Below, one piece after another: positions 15,694 to 23,753 of a stretch of DNA of 40,693 bases. The notes under the pieces were generated by a model. It did no database searches. It saw nothing but the letters and a program-made list of their open reading frames with translations, and was not told the origin of the DNA. A program made the position numbers and the translations under genes. Within the stretch, counting starts at the first letter, position 1, and each line of letters starts with the position of its first letter. The DNA comes from Synechococcus sp. SP2 MAG. Lineage in GTDB: Bacteria > Cyanobacteriota > Cyanobacteriia > PCC-6307 > Cyanobiaceae. The stretch lies in assembly GCA_030756895.1 (NCBI GenBank), contig JAVBIX010000047.1, positions 1 to 40,693 of the forward strand, in the 5' to 3' direction.

Positions 15694-16046
15694 GCCTCAC
15701 AGGCATACGTTTCAATCGACGCTTTCCTTTGGCGGAATTCAGGATGATCCACATCCTCCACCCGCCACCACCAACGTCCATCGGTATAGCTGGGTGGACC
15801 AGCATTGTTGGTGCGTGGCAGTTGCAGGCTGAGGTCTCGCCAATGAAGAAGAATTCCATCGCCAGGAACCGTTCCATCAGCACTGTTCGGGATCGGTTCC
15901 AAAACAGCGCCGATCGCCTCCTGACCCAAATTTGTTCGCTCCGCGGTTAGCAGATCGCCGTCACACCAATAACTATTGGCAAACACAGGAGAACTTGGAG
16001 CAAGCCAAAACAAAGCCACCAAGCAAAACGAAAGCAGAGAGTGCAA
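15651..16046 (-). CDS. Secreted hypothetical protein
   Basis: A TTG at 16046 opens a good signal peptide (LLSFCLVALFWLAPSSPVFA, cut near ANS), and 131 residues are encoded. The mature protein begins SYWCDGDLLTAE and contains a Trp-rich stretch (DGRWWWRVEDVDHPEF) and a second Cys (YACEAQ), so one disulfide is possible. It is probably periplasmic. Family not recognised. Confidence 0.6.
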   Translation of the reverse strand: MHSLLSFCLVALFWLAPSSPVFANSYWCDGDLLTAERTNLGQEAIGAVLEPIPNSADGTVPGDGILLHWRDLSLQLPRTNNAGPPSYTDGRWWWRVEDVDHPEFRQRKASIETYACEAQLEGANPLSNRNS

Positions 16047-16115
16047 GACAGGCGAAGGCGTTCACTCCACCCAAGCACTTAACACGACAGAGTGTTGTTG
16101 AGATGGAGCGTTTTG

Positions 16116-16412
16116 ATGACACCGACAAGAGATCAGGTGCTCGCTGCATCAGCTGGCTGGGTAGCTGTTGTGCTGAACGTGGTGCCAGGTCTTGGAGCTG
16201 GTTATCTGTATCAGCGACGTTGGAAGGCCTACTGGATCACATCCCTACTCGCCACGACCTGGTTTGTAGTGGGAGCCGTCTTGGCTCAAAACTCCGCAGC
16301 TGAAGCTGAACCACAAAACCAACTCGTTGGGCTCATTGGCTTGATTGGTCTTGCCGTTGTGACCAGCGCGGAAGCAGGCCTAGCTGTCAAGGCAGTGCGT
16401 CAAGACAGCTGA
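16116..16412 (+). CDS. Small integral membrane protein
   Basis: I choose the ATG at 16116 (MTPTRDQVLAAS), giving 98 residues. There are three hydrophobic segments (around AGWVAVVLNVVPGLGAGYLY, ITSLLATTWFVVGAVLA and LVGLIGLIGLAVV), with QRRWKAYW at a cytoplasmic turn. The pattern GLGAGYLYQRRW resembles TM2-like proteins. Its stop overlaps the next gene start by one base (TGATG), so it is probably expressed together with the DUF924 gene. Confidence 0.6.
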   Translation: MTPTRDQVLAASAGWVAVVLNVVPGLGAGYLYQRRWKAYWITSLLATTWFVVGAVLAQNSAAEAEPQNQLVGLIGLIGLAVVTSAEAGLAVKAVRQDS

Positions 16413-17152
16413 TGGAAACCAGCCCGAATGCGGTGCTCCGCTTCTGGTTTCAAGACTGTCGCCCGCACCAATGGTTTCGCAAAAATGCTGACTTTGACGC
16501 CGAGGTGTTCGACCGCTTCGGGCAGCTCACATGTTCAGCATTGAACGGTGAACTGAGCCACTGGGAGCAGAACGAGACAAGCGGATTAGCCCTGGTTTTG
16601 ATGATGGATCAATTCACACGGCAGATCTGGAGAAATGAATCCAAAGCGTTTGCAGGCGATGCTTACGCGCTGAGGCTCTCCCGCCAAGCGATCGCTGAGG
16701 GATGGCTCGATGAAGAACCAGAACGGGTGCGTCGCCAGTTCTGGTTGATGCCAATGCTTCACAGCGAGGAGCTGGGAGTGATCCTGGATGCGATCTCGTA
16801 CATGGAGCGCTGGAGTGACCCCGCCACGGTTGCAGTCGCTTGTCGCAACAAGACTTTGATCCAGCGGTATGGACGTTATCCCCAACGCAACGCTGCTCTG
16901 GGGAGAGCCTCCACTCACGAAGAGCTGAGGTTTTTAAAGGATTGGCACTCCCGTGGCAATCACAAACGATCCCAATCTCATGCATGTGATCAATGCTCTT
17001 GTCACGGACCAATTCAATACCGGATCAAAACTGCAGGCCAACCAAACTGGCAATTTGCATGCCCCAGCTGCTGGAACAAGCTGCAACACCAGCCTGGTTA
17101 TCAATACGGGGGAACGCGAAAAGCAAATCGTCGTGAACGACAACGTCGATAA
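16412..17152 (+). CDS. DUF924 protein with C-terminal zinc ribbon
   Basis: Residues 1-175 match DUF924: VLRFWFQDCRPHQWFRKNAD, then LALVLMMDQFTRQIWRNE, then LRRQFWLMPMLHSEEL-like sequence and RYGRYPQRNAALGR. That family is normally about 180-200 residues of helical repeats ending near EELRFLK. Here the frame continues about 65 residues into CDQCSCHGPIQYRI and FACPSCWNKLQHQPGYQYGG, a known small zinc-ribbon pattern with two CxxC pairs and a basic end. Either this is a genuine fusion or the stop between two genes was lost. Function of DUF924 is unknown. Confidence 0.8.
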   Translation: METSPNAVLRFWFQDCRPHQWFRKNADFDAEVFDRFGQLTCSALNGELSHWEQNETSGLALVLMMDQFTRQIWRNESKAFAGDAYALRLSRQAIAEGWLDEEPERVRRQFWLMPMLHSEELGVILDAISYMERWSDPATVAVACRNKTLIQRYGRYPQRNAALGRASTHEELRFLKDWHSRGNHKRSQSHACDQCSCHGPIQYRIKTAGQPNWQFACPSCWNKLQHQPGYQYGGTRKANRRERQRR

Positions 17153-17331
17153 GCAACGAATCATTCATGTCTCAAAATAAGCAAATCTCCCCCGAATCAA
17201 TCGCATCAAGACGGAGGGACGAATGAAGGCGCTGAAGACTTAAAGAGCAAAGCATCGTCAATTCGCCTCTGCATGAACAAAACGTGATTTGTGCACGTGG
17301 GATAAGGGAGAAGCGTGATGGAAATGAAAAC

Positions 17332-17490
17332 ATGAGCCCCATGTTTCAGTGTTTGATCTGCAGGCAAACGATCGAACGTTCAATCCGTACTTATTGGAAA
17401 CACAAGGGTCATTTACTTTGCTCGACCTGCAAAGACAACATCGAGGCAGAAGTTGGTCAAAGTGGTGAGCAGACGCCGCCTAGCTCTTGA
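17332..17490 (+). CDS. Small CxxC zinc-ribbon protein, 52 residues
   Basis: From the ATG at 17332 the product reads MSPMFQCLICRQTIERSIRT, then HKGHLLCSTCKDNIEAE. Two CxxC pairs about 25 residues apart form a treble-clef or ribbon-type zinc site. The stop overlaps the TTG start of the glycosyltransferase (TTGA), implying coupled translation. Function unknown. Confidence 0.6.
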   Translation: MSPMFQCLICRQTIERSIRTYWKHKGHLLCSTCKDNIEAEVGQSGEQTPPSS

Positions 17491-18710
17491 ACCTGCTCCC
17501 GATTGTGGCTTTGGTTGTAGGAGTCACAGCTCTAGCGGCCGCGATTGGATTGAGCATCCTGCTTTTAGGCCTGCAACGCGTGTTTGCCTCAGCTCCAACG
17601 CTATGGCACAGCAACGATGAAGGCGTCACGGACACCAGCCTCAGCGTTGTGATCCCAGCCTTCAATGAAGCAAACAACATTGAGGGTTGCTTGTCTCACG
17701 TGCTGATGTCTGAAAGGCCTTGCTCTCGATGGGAGGTAGTGGTTGTTGATGATCAGTCGAGCGACAACACAGTCAAGATTGCGGAGCAGGCAATCGTTAC
17801 CTTCGCTGATGCTGACCATCCCAGCGCAGCAGTTCTCCAAGCTGGCCCACGACCAAAAGGAGAGCGCTGGGTAGGGAAAAACTGGGGCTGCAGCCAAGCT
17901 ATGGAGCAGGTCAACAGCGAGTGGGTGCTGTTCATTGACGCAGATGTGACCCTGGCGCCCGACGCCATAAAAAGAGCACTCCACCAGAGCATCAATGAGA
18001 AAGCCGATTTATTCAGCCTGGCTCCACGCTTGACCTGTGACTGTCTCGCCGAATGGATGGTCCAACCGATCATGGCGAGCTTGTTAGGGCTTGGGTTTCC
18101 GATCCTTGAAGCCAACGACCCTGCCTCAACGGTGGCCTTTGCTGCAGGACCCTTCATGTTGTTCAGAAGGGACAGCTACAACTCGATCGGGGGCCACAGG
18201 GCCCTCGCGGGAGAAGTTGTAGAAGATCTTGCGCTAGCGCGGCGGATTAAAGAGGGGGGATTTCGCTTGCGATACGTGCTTGGAATCGATGCAGTCGACC
18301 TACAGATGTACGACAATTTCCAGGCTCTCTGGGAAGGCTGGAGCAAAAACTGGTTTCTCGGTCTTGATCGCAGCATCAGCAAATCCCTTGGAGCTGGAGG
18401 AGTTGTGCTGTTGATGTTCACGCTGCCATGGCTGCTTTTGCCGGCCAGCCTGACGATGGCATGTGTGAGCAGCCAGGATCAGATCCTGTGGCTCAGTGAT
18501 GCTGGTCTCGGATTGGTCGCAATCCTGATGCAGCTCAGCGTTCGCCTATGGACCCGAGCCCGGTTTTCAGTGCCATTACGCCATTGGTGGCTGATGGGAG
18601 TAGGCGGCATGATCATTGGTCTGATCGCACCTACATCCGTTTGGAAGAGCCTGACGGGAAGGGGCTGGACCTGGAAAGGCCGCTCGCTTGCCGAAGCACA
18701 AGCGCATTAG
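17487..18710 (+). CDS. Family 2 glycosyltransferase, membrane-bound
   Basis: 407 residues starting at a TTG that overlaps the preceding stop. An N-terminal helix is followed by a GT-A catalytic domain: LSVVIPAFNEANNIEGCL, VVVDDQSSDNT, the metal-binding FIDADV and the acceptor motif GEVVEDLALARRIKEGGF. Three C-terminal membrane segments follow. It resembles the HpnB/CrtQ/CruC-type GT2 enzymes of cyanobacteria, which act on lipid or carotenoid acceptors. Acceptor and sugar cannot be read from the sequence, so I give no symbol. Confidence 0.85.
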   Translation: MNLLPIVALVVGVTALAAAIGLSILLLGLQRVFASAPTLWHSNDEGVTDTSLSVVIPAFNEANNIEGCLSHVLMSERPCSRWEVVVVDDQSSDNTVKIAEQAIVTFADADHPSAAVLQAGPRPKGERWVGKNWGCSQAMEQVNSEWVLFIDADVTLAPDAIKRALHQSINEKADLFSLAPRLTCDCLAEWMVQPIMASLLGLGFPILEANDPASTVAFAAGPFMLFRRDSYNSIGGHRALAGEVVEDLALARRIKEGGFRLRYVLGIDAVDLQMYDNFQALWEGWSKNWFLGLDRSISKSLGAGGVVLLMFTLPWLLLPASLTMACVSSQDQILWLSDAGLGLVAILMQLSVRLWTRARFSVPLRHWWLMGVGGMIIGLIAPTSVWKSLTGRGWTWKGRSLAEAQAH

Positions 18711-18758
18711 CAGTTAGTGCCACCATCCAGACAAAATGAGTGCATCTGTAAAAACTCC

Positions 18759-19286
18759 ATGTACCGACTTGGTGCACTCATTGCTTTGTGCTTGGCATTG
18801 CTGTTGCCTTCAACCGTGCAAGCAAGCACGATTGAAGTAACGATCAACAGCATCAACGCCGAGGGAATCGGTGAGTCCATTGGCACGATCAGTGCCCGAG
18901 ACACAGACCAAGGGCTGGTGATTATTCCTGAACTCAGTGGCCTGAGCGAGGGCGAGCATGGGTTCCACTTGCATGCTGGCGATCAGTGTGATCCACAAAC
19001 CAATGCTGAAGGGGCCTCCATTGCAGGTCTGGCAGCACTCGGACATTGGGATCCTGACCAAACAGACACCCATCTCGGACCTTTCGGCAATGGCCATCGC
19101 GGTGACCTCAGCCGATTAGTGGTGGACCGTGATGGCAATACCACCACAAGCGTTGTGGCACCCAGGCTCAAGGCCTCAGACCTTCGCGGCCGTGCCCTTG
19201 TGGTGCATGCAGGGAGTGATACTTACACCGATACGCCTCCCCTAGGCGGAGGTGGTGCTCGCATTGCCTGCGGTGTCGGGTCTTGA
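18759..19286 (+). CDS. sodC: Periplasmic Cu/Zn superoxide dismutase
   Basis: From the ATG at 18759 the 175-residue precursor has a signal peptide (MYRLGALIALCLALLLPSTV, cut near QAS). Family motifs are present: GFHLHAGDQC (Cu ligands), GHWDP (bridging His; usually HYDP), GNGHRGDLSRL, VVHAGSDTYTD and GGGGARIACG, with the disulfide cysteines. The enzyme converts superoxide to peroxide outside the cytoplasm, using Cu and Zn. It starts 48 bases after the glycosyltransferase, and its stop overlaps the TTG start of an alpha/beta hydrolase. Confidence 0.92.
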   Translation: MYRLGALIALCLALLLPSTVQASTIEVTINSINAEGIGESIGTISARDTDQGLVIIPELSGLSEGEHGFHLHAGDQCDPQTNAEGASIAGLAALGHWDPDQTDTHLGPFGNGHRGDLSRLVVDRDGNTTTSVVAPRLKASDLRGRALVVHAGSDTYTDTPPLGGGGARIACGVGS

Positions 19287-20095
19287 ACGCACCACGTTTG
19301 CTCCTCATTCATCCCATTGGCGTTGGCTTATCCAATCGGTTTTGGGATCGTTTTATTACCTGTTGGCGAGCCTCAGACCAAACAACTGCCTTGCTCGCTC
19401 CAGACCTACTCGGATGCGGTGGGGGCGAACATCCAAATCAACAGCTTGCCCCTGAGGATTGGGCGGCACCACTCATCGATCTACTGAGAGAACACAACAA
19501 CGCGCCAGCGGTGCTCGTTTCGCAGGGCGCCTCTCTTCCGATCGCTTTAGCGGTGATCGAAACCGCACCGGAACTCGTTGCTGGCTTGGTCGCAATCAGC
19601 CCACCAAGTTGGCGCGTTCTTGAGGAACCTTTTCCGAAAACACAATCACAACTGCTCTGGAGATTGCTGTTTCAAGGACCAATCGGGTCTTTGTTTTACC
19701 GCTACGCAAGCCGCCGTGCATTTTTAAAATCATTCTCAATCAATAATTTATTTGCAAGCGACAAAGACGTTGACACCGAATGGCTCGGCACGTTGGAACA
19801 AGAAGCAGCCAACATGACAACACGCTGGGCAACGTTTTCTTTTTTAGCTGGTTTTTGGAGACGCAACTGGACCAAGCAATGGCAAGAGATCAAGCAGCCG
19901 ATGTGGCTTTTGTTTGGGCACAAGGCAACCGGAATCGGCCGCTCCAGGCATTGGGATGATGCACAAGAACGCATCCATACCTATGCGCAGCAACTGCCGA
20001 ACGCTATGAGCGCAAGTATTGATGGACGCAACGTTCTTCCCTATGAATCAACTACTGAATGCGTGACCCAACTCCAAAGCTGGTTGCTGCATTAA
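19283..20095 (+). CDS. Alpha/beta hydrolase
   Basis: 270 residues from a TTG in a TTGA overlap with sodC. The N-terminus LLLIHPIGVGLSNRFWD has the oxyanion-loop pattern, PDLLGCGGG follows, and the nucleophile region reads AVLVSQGASLPIA (QGAS in place of the usual GxSxG). A late acid/His pair is not clear. The nucleophile elbow is thus Q-G-A-S-L, with Ser possible but displaced. The enzyme family is certain; substrate and even activity are open. Confidence 0.75.
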   Translation: MNAPRLLLIHPIGVGLSNRFWDRFITCWRASDQTTALLAPDLLGCGGGEHPNQQLAPEDWAAPLIDLLREHNNAPAVLVSQGASLPIALAVIETAPELVAGLVAISPPSWRVLEEPFPKTQSQLLWRLLFQGPIGSLFYRYASRRAFLKSFSINNLFASDKDVDTEWLGTLEQEAANMTTRWATFSFLAGFWRRNWTKQWQEIKQPMWLLFGHKATGIGRSRHWDDAQERIHTYAQQLPNAMSASIDGRNVLPYESTTECVTQLQSWLLH

Positions 20096-20257
20096 TAGAA
20101 ACCATCAACGCCTTTCAAACGGCGGTTCGATCACGCTTCTCAACTTCTATCAATGGTCTAGGGAGCCGTTCTGTCTTTCGTCAGGATCAAATGATCGAAA
20201 AAAGATCGAGCGACTCAACCACTCCATCGGCAAATGCACAAGGCGTAGAGCATTCGC

Positions 20258-20479
20258 TTACGCCAACGGGTGGCGTGCATGGGCTGAAACATCCCGCATG
20301 ACCCCAGATGGATTCAACGAACGGGCCAGCGCCAACAGTCCAGCAGCAAGAACCGTTTCACCCTCTAGCTGCATCATTCGGTGGAGACTGATGACCTCGC
20401 TGTAGTCAGCAGCAGCCGTTCCATTGATCAAACCGCGAGCGGTGCATCGGGCCACAGCCAGTTGAAGAGAGATCGTCAT
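20258..20479 (-). CDS. Hypothetical protein, 73 residues
   Basis: A minus frame from an ATG (MTISLQLAVARCTARGLING) with an alanine/leucine-rich helical composition, one Cys and the motif GETVLAAGLLALAR. No signal peptide or membrane helix is clear. It sits alone between the plus-strand hydrolase and DUF2973 genes. Composition is protein-like, but I do not recognise it. Confidence 0.45.
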   Translation of the reverse strand: MTISLQLAVARCTARGLINGTAAADYSEVISLHRMMQLEGETVLAAGLLALARSLNPSGVMRDVSAHARHPLA

Positions 20480-20596
20480 GACCTAAAGCTGGCTCAAAAC
20501 ATGAGCAAAACCAAGGAAGCTTCCAGTTTCCAGCTGATTCAGAAACGCGATTCAGCAACAAAGCCGTTAATGTTTCTTAACAATAGGATTTGACTC

Positions 20597-20836
20597 ATGC
20601 TTTCTGCACTTTTTCCGTTGGTCTATGGCTCCGTTTTTGTCTTCCTGTTAGTCCAAGCCTTTCGGATGATGCGATTAAGCTCAGCACCTGCAAAGTCAAT
20701 ACGCCGCACAGATCGCACCGGCTTGCTGACCACCCATCCCGAACTGCTAGACGCCAATGGTTCGATCACAGGCGAAGACCTGCTGGTTGTCCGCTTCCCG
20801 AGCCAAGATCAGTCGGAAGCTTCGATCACGGATTGA
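20597..20836 (+). CDS. DUF2973 small membrane protein
   Basis: 79 residues: an N-terminal helix (LFPLVYGSVFVFLLVQAF), then a basic linker (RRTDRTG) and the family signature LTTHPELLDANGSITGEDLL followed by VVRF. This arrangement is typical of the cyanobacterial DUF2973 family, whose function is unknown. Start is an ATG at 20597. A second tiny membrane protein follows 46 bases later. Confidence 0.8.
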   Translation: MLSALFPLVYGSVFVFLLVQAFRMMRLSSAPAKSIRRTDRTGLLTTHPELLDANGSITGEDLLVVRFPSQDQSEASITD

Positions 20837-20882
20837 AGCGGCAGCAGATCGCGTTCAGAATGAAGGATCATCCTTAGAGCCC

Positions 20883-21014
20883 ATGACCCTCAATCAGTTT
20901 TTAATCTTCTTGGTCATAGGGGTTGCGATCGCACTCGTAACAAGTGCGACATGGATTTGGTGGGTACTCGCGATTTGCACAGCTTTAGTTGTGTTAAAAC
21001 TCATAAAGAAATAG
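20883..21014 (+). CDS. Tiny two-helix membrane protein, 43 residues
   Basis: From the ATG at 20883 almost the whole product is hydrophobic (QFLIFLVIGVAIALVTSATW, then WWVLAICTALVVLKLIKK), giving two short helices around a Trp-rich turn and a basic end. Its position between DUF2973 and the methyltransferase, all on the plus strand, suggests one transcript. Family not recognised. Confidence 0.55.
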   Translation: MTLNQFLIFLVIGVAIALVTSATWIWWVLAICTALVVLKLIKK

Positions 21015-21028
21015 ATTTTTAGCTAAAA

Positions 21029-21658
21029 ATGACAACTCAACTTAATGCGATTAATTGGGCAAAAATAATTACAATTTTAGTCATTGTTGGGCTAATTCTA
21101 ATATTTGGCATTAGTGGGCAGAGACAAGCTCTCTATGCTTGCATGCATATTAGTTATTGCGCATGGTGGCTCTTAGAGCAAAAAATCTATCCTGAACGTC
21201 GCAAGCAAATCTTCACAGAAAAAGTAGGGATTCCTGGATTTATAAGTGCTCTTTTGATTGTGGGTATTTTTTATTCACTACCAGCATTCTTAGCCTTCAC
21301 AAACCCAGCAAACTTATCTATCGCGGCGATAGCTACAGCAATCCCGCTTTTTTACTTTGGCAGCTTGATCAATACTGCTGCAGACATACAGAAAACAACG
21401 GAAAAAGCAAGCGGGGTCGGCTTAGTAAGGACAGGCATCTGGAGTGAAGTTCGACATATTAATTATACGGGCGATTTAATGCGCTACTTAAGTTTTAGCG
21501 TGGTAGCTGGTTCTGTATGGGCATTTTTAGTTCCATTGTCTATCTTTGCACTTTACCTTCAACGCATACGAGAAAAAGAAGTGTCGATGAGAATTAAATA
21601 CAAGAACTTCTCAGATTATGAGTCAACCAGTTTTCGTTTAATACCTGGAGTCTGGTAA
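21029..21658 (+). CDS. ICMT-like / DUF1295 membrane methyltransferase-family protein
   Basis: 209 residues with four to five hydrophobic segments. The C-terminal part carries the family core: LVRTGIWSEVRHINYTGDLM, then QRIREKEVSMRIKYKNFSDY and a terminal FRLIPGVW. This resembles isoprenylcysteine carboxyl methyltransferase and steroid 5-alpha-reductase-like proteins, which bind SAM or NADPH near the membrane face. The catalytic substrate in bacteria is generally unknown. It begins 14 bases after the tiny membrane gene. Confidence 0.75.
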   Translation: MTTQLNAINWAKIITILVIVGLILIFGISGQRQALYACMHISYCAWWLLEQKIYPERRKQIFTEKVGIPGFISALLIVGIFYSLPAFLAFTNPANLSIAAIATAIPLFYFGSLINTAADIQKTTEKASGVGLVRTGIWSEVRHINYTGDLMRYLSFSVVAGSVWAFLVPLSIFALYLQRIREKEVSMRIKYKNFSDYESTSFRLIPGVW

Positions 21659-22080
21659 GATTACAAACGCTTAAATGCATTCTCAATAGTCTTTGGGTTG
21701 TCCTTGGCAGCTTTTTGATGGCCTTAAGTTGGTGGCTGGTGGGACTTGTCTGTGCCAACAGCATCATGGGGCTGCCATGGAGCCGCTCATGTTTTGTGAT
21801 TGGGAAATTTGCTCTGAGGCGTTTTGATTTGGAAGCCATCAACAGACGCGACCTCAGCGGACGTCCTGCTCTAGGCACTGGCTCGATGGGACTAATCGGA
21901 AATGTACTTTGGTTTTCAGTGGCTGGGTGGTGGCTTGCGATTGGCCATCTCACATCGGCACTCTCCTGTTTCGTCTCCATTATCGGGATCCCATTCGAAA
22001 TTCAGCACAACAAACTCGCTCTCATTGCCATGGCTCCGATCGGAATGACGATCGTTCCAGCGCATCGAACTGACTCATGA
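21652..22080 (+). CDS. YccF-family inner membrane protein, start uncertain
   Basis: Two related halves match the YccF domain: ILNSLWVVLGSFLMALSWWL with GLVCANSIMGLPWSRSCFVI, then GLIGNVLWFSVAGWWLAIGH with CFVSIIGIPFEIQHNKLALI. Domain homology extends upstream of the first ATG (21718). The open frame runs back to a stop at 21619-21621 but holds no ATG, GTG or TTG before 21715. A CTG at 21652 (inside the preceding gene's last codons) would give the full domain. YccF function is unknown. Confidence 0.75.
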   Translation: MVRLQTLKCILNSLWVVLGSFLMALSWWLVGLVCANSIMGLPWSRSCFVIGKFALRRFDLEAINRRDLSGRPALGTGSMGLIGNVLWFSVAGWWLAIGHLTSALSCFVSIIGIPFEIQHNKLALIAMAPIGMTIVPAHRTDS

Positions 22081-22109
22081 CAAAGGGCTAACCACGAGGA
22101 ACTGAAACT

Positions 22110-22223
22110 ATGGATCCAGAAGTACGCCAATTTGTGATCGCTCAGCTCCTGGTGATCGTGATCCCCGTTGGGACCCTGTTTGCAATCTGGATCAGCATGC
22201 TGCGCTGGAAAGGAAATCGATGA
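22110..22223 (+). CDS. Tiny single-helix membrane protein, 37 residues
   Basis: ATG-started frame: a polar start (MDPEVRQFVIAQ), one helix (LLVIVIPVGTLFAIWIS) and a basic end (MLRWKGNR), so the C-terminus should lie in the cytoplasm or stroma side. Charge and hydrophobicity layout is that of a genuine small membrane subunit, but I do not recognise it. Confidence 0.5.
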   Translation: MDPEVRQFVIAQLLVIVIPVGTLFAIWISMLRWKGNR

Positions 22224-22316
22224 GGAATCAGATAAGACAGCTTGCAACTGATGTGGTCTGTCACAACATCCGCTGCCAAGCTGCAAGCAACGAGCATGCC
22301 AATAATCAGAATCGCA

Positions 22317-22544
22317 ATGAACATTCCTAGCGAATTTCAAGCCTTCTCCAACGTCCACGCCATCAGAGACGGAAGCACTTTCATTAATGTGCTCGGGTGG
22401 ATGTGGAGCGAAGACAAAGGCATTCAATATCTGGCCTGGGACGGGAGCATCTATTCAGCTAGTTCCGTTGACGGGATCAGCCCGCAGGCTTCACACCAGA
22501 TGTATCGAACAGCAAACTCACTGGAAAAGCTGGCTGATCAGTAG
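22317..22544 (+). CDS. Possible small protein, 75 residues
   Basis: From the ATG at 22317 (alternative at 22296) the product reads MNIPSEFQAFSNVHAIRDGS, continues through INVLGWMWSEDKGIQYLAWD and ends NSLEKLADQ. Composition is like a globular protein and it has no signal or helix. A longer antisense frame exists, but its His/Ser/Cys-rich composition looks unnatural. No family recognised. Confidence 0.4.
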   Translation: MNIPSEFQAFSNVHAIRDGSTFINVLGWMWSEDKGIQYLAWDGSIYSASSVDGISPQASHQMYRTANSLEKLADQ

Positions 22545-22733
22545 GCAGAAGCGAATCAACAAGACCTTAGATGCCTTTCCGCTGGATCCCAAAAGGGTTG
22601 CAAGGCAAAGGAAAGCAGCTGTGGGAGCTCGGTTGAGAAACAACGAAAAGAAAGTCGGTGGTTGGGCAGTGAAACAAGGTTTGCAAATTCAAGGCAAGAC
22701 GTGCCAGAACAAAGGAACGAATGCCTTTGGCAG

Positions 22734-22964
22734 ATGACCAGCACAGCTCAACGCACGATTCAAGCCACAACAGGCGAAGACATGCTGATTGATGCCTTAC
22801 GAGGAATCAAAACAAAGCAAGAGCTCATGCTCTTGCAAAGCAGGCTGACCTCGAACCCAGCCAATCCACCCCTGTTCAATTGGGTTTGTAACTTATTGAT
22901 CGAACGAAGAATTTCACGAGGTCTGGCAGCAAGGGTTTTATCTCAACTGCATGAGGATGGGTAG
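22734..22964 (+). CDS. Small helical protein, unknown
   Basis: From the ATG at 22734 the product has 76 residues, all helical in character: TTGEDMLIDALRGIKTKQEL, MLLQSRLTSNPANPPLFNWV and a basic C-terminal helix (LIERRISRGLAARVLSQL). It has no signal peptide. It resembles a small regulatory or adaptor protein, but no family can be named. Confidence 0.5.
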   Translation: MTSTAQRTIQATTGEDMLIDALRGIKTKQELMLLQSRLTSNPANPPLFNWVCNLLIERRISRGLAARVLSQLHEDG

Positions 22965-23051
22965 CATTGCTGAAACCAGAAACAGGATGACCCACGAACC
23001 TCCGTGTGCCTCCTGCTCGTTTTGAATACATCCGGCAAGCCGGCAACGTCA

Positions 23052-23312
23052 ATGGAGAGCATCAAGCAGCCTGGAGATAGAACAGCACAGAGGCAGGCAC
23101 AGCTCACGAACAACATCGAAAGCGATCAAAATCAAATCAACTCAGAACAAGAGCCAAGCGAAAAAAACAGTGGAAAATTAAGGGAAAAAAGACACGACAA
23201 CGGCACTGCAGCTCGAGCTATCAAAACACGAAGAGAAACAAGAAAGAAGCGACTTCATGGACATGTGAAGGGGCGAGCATCACATACAAAAAGGGAGATC
23301 AAATGGATCTAA
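23052..23312 (+). CDS. Possible basic low-complexity protein
   Basis: From the ATG at 23052, 86 residues rich in Lys, Arg, Gln, Asn and Glu (for example TKREIKWI at the end and KTRRETRKKRLHGHVKGR). It could be a nucleic-acid-binding protein or a non-coding AT/purine-rich stretch that happens to be open. It lies 57 bases before cyAbrB. No domain is seen. Confidence 0.3.
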   Translation: MESIKQPGDRTAQRQAQLTNNIESDQNQINSEQEPSEKNSGKLREKRHDNGTAARAIKTRRETRKKRLHGHVKGRASHTKREIKWI

Positions 23313-23369
23313 ATAGTTGACTTTGATGAGGAGGAGCTGTTAGTAATAGTTCGTTGAGGCTTATCCCAA

Positions 23370-23735
23370 ATGCTTACTGGTGTAGACCTGCTCGCTAAGG
23401 TCAAAGATCTTGGTGATGTTTCCAAAACCGATTTAGCTACTCAGTGCGGCTACGTTTCGCAGAAAAAAGATGGGAGCGATCGAGTGAACTTCACAGCTTT
23501 TTATGAAGCCCTACTAAATGCCAAAGGCATTGATCTAGGTGGTGGAGCAGGTGAGGTTGGCAAAGGTGGGCGCAAACTGAGTTACATCGCCAAAGTTCAA
23601 GGCAATGGAAATCTTTTAATCGGGAAAGCGTATACAACAATGCTTGAGCTCAAACCAGGCGATAATTTCACCATCAAGCTTGGTCGCAAACAAATTCGGC
23701 TCATCCCCGAAGGTGTCGAAGACACCGAAGAATGA
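23370..23735 (+). CDS. cyAbrB family transcriptional regulator
   Basis: 121 residues with the cyanobacterial AbrB layout. The N-terminal part reads MLTGVDLLAKVKDLGDVSKT, a middle segment includes RVNFTAFYEALLNAKG, and the C-terminal AbrB-like domain (about residues 66-115) has GKGGRKLSYIAKVQGNGNLL and TMLELKPGDNFTIKLGRKQI. These proteins bind DNA as oligomers and tune nitrogen, carbon and stress genes in cyanobacteria. A strong terminator 18 bases after the stop suggests a single-gene transcript. Confidence 0.9.
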   Translation: MLTGVDLLAKVKDLGDVSKTDLATQCGYVSQKKDGSDRVNFTAFYEALLNAKGIDLGGGAGEVGKGGRKLSYIAKVQGNGNLLIGKAYTTMLELKPGDNFTIKLGRKQIRLIPEGVEDTEE

Positions 23736-23753
23736 TTGCGGTCAACAAACCAT

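Noticed and set aside
16953-17180. 75-codon frame overlapping the DUF924 zinc ribbon
   Set aside because: Although it starts with ATG, the overlapping frame holds a clear CxxC ribbon that explains the sequence.
22002-22427. 141-codon minus frame
   Set aside because: Runs through YccF and a tiny membrane gene; His/Ser/Cys-rich and without a family.
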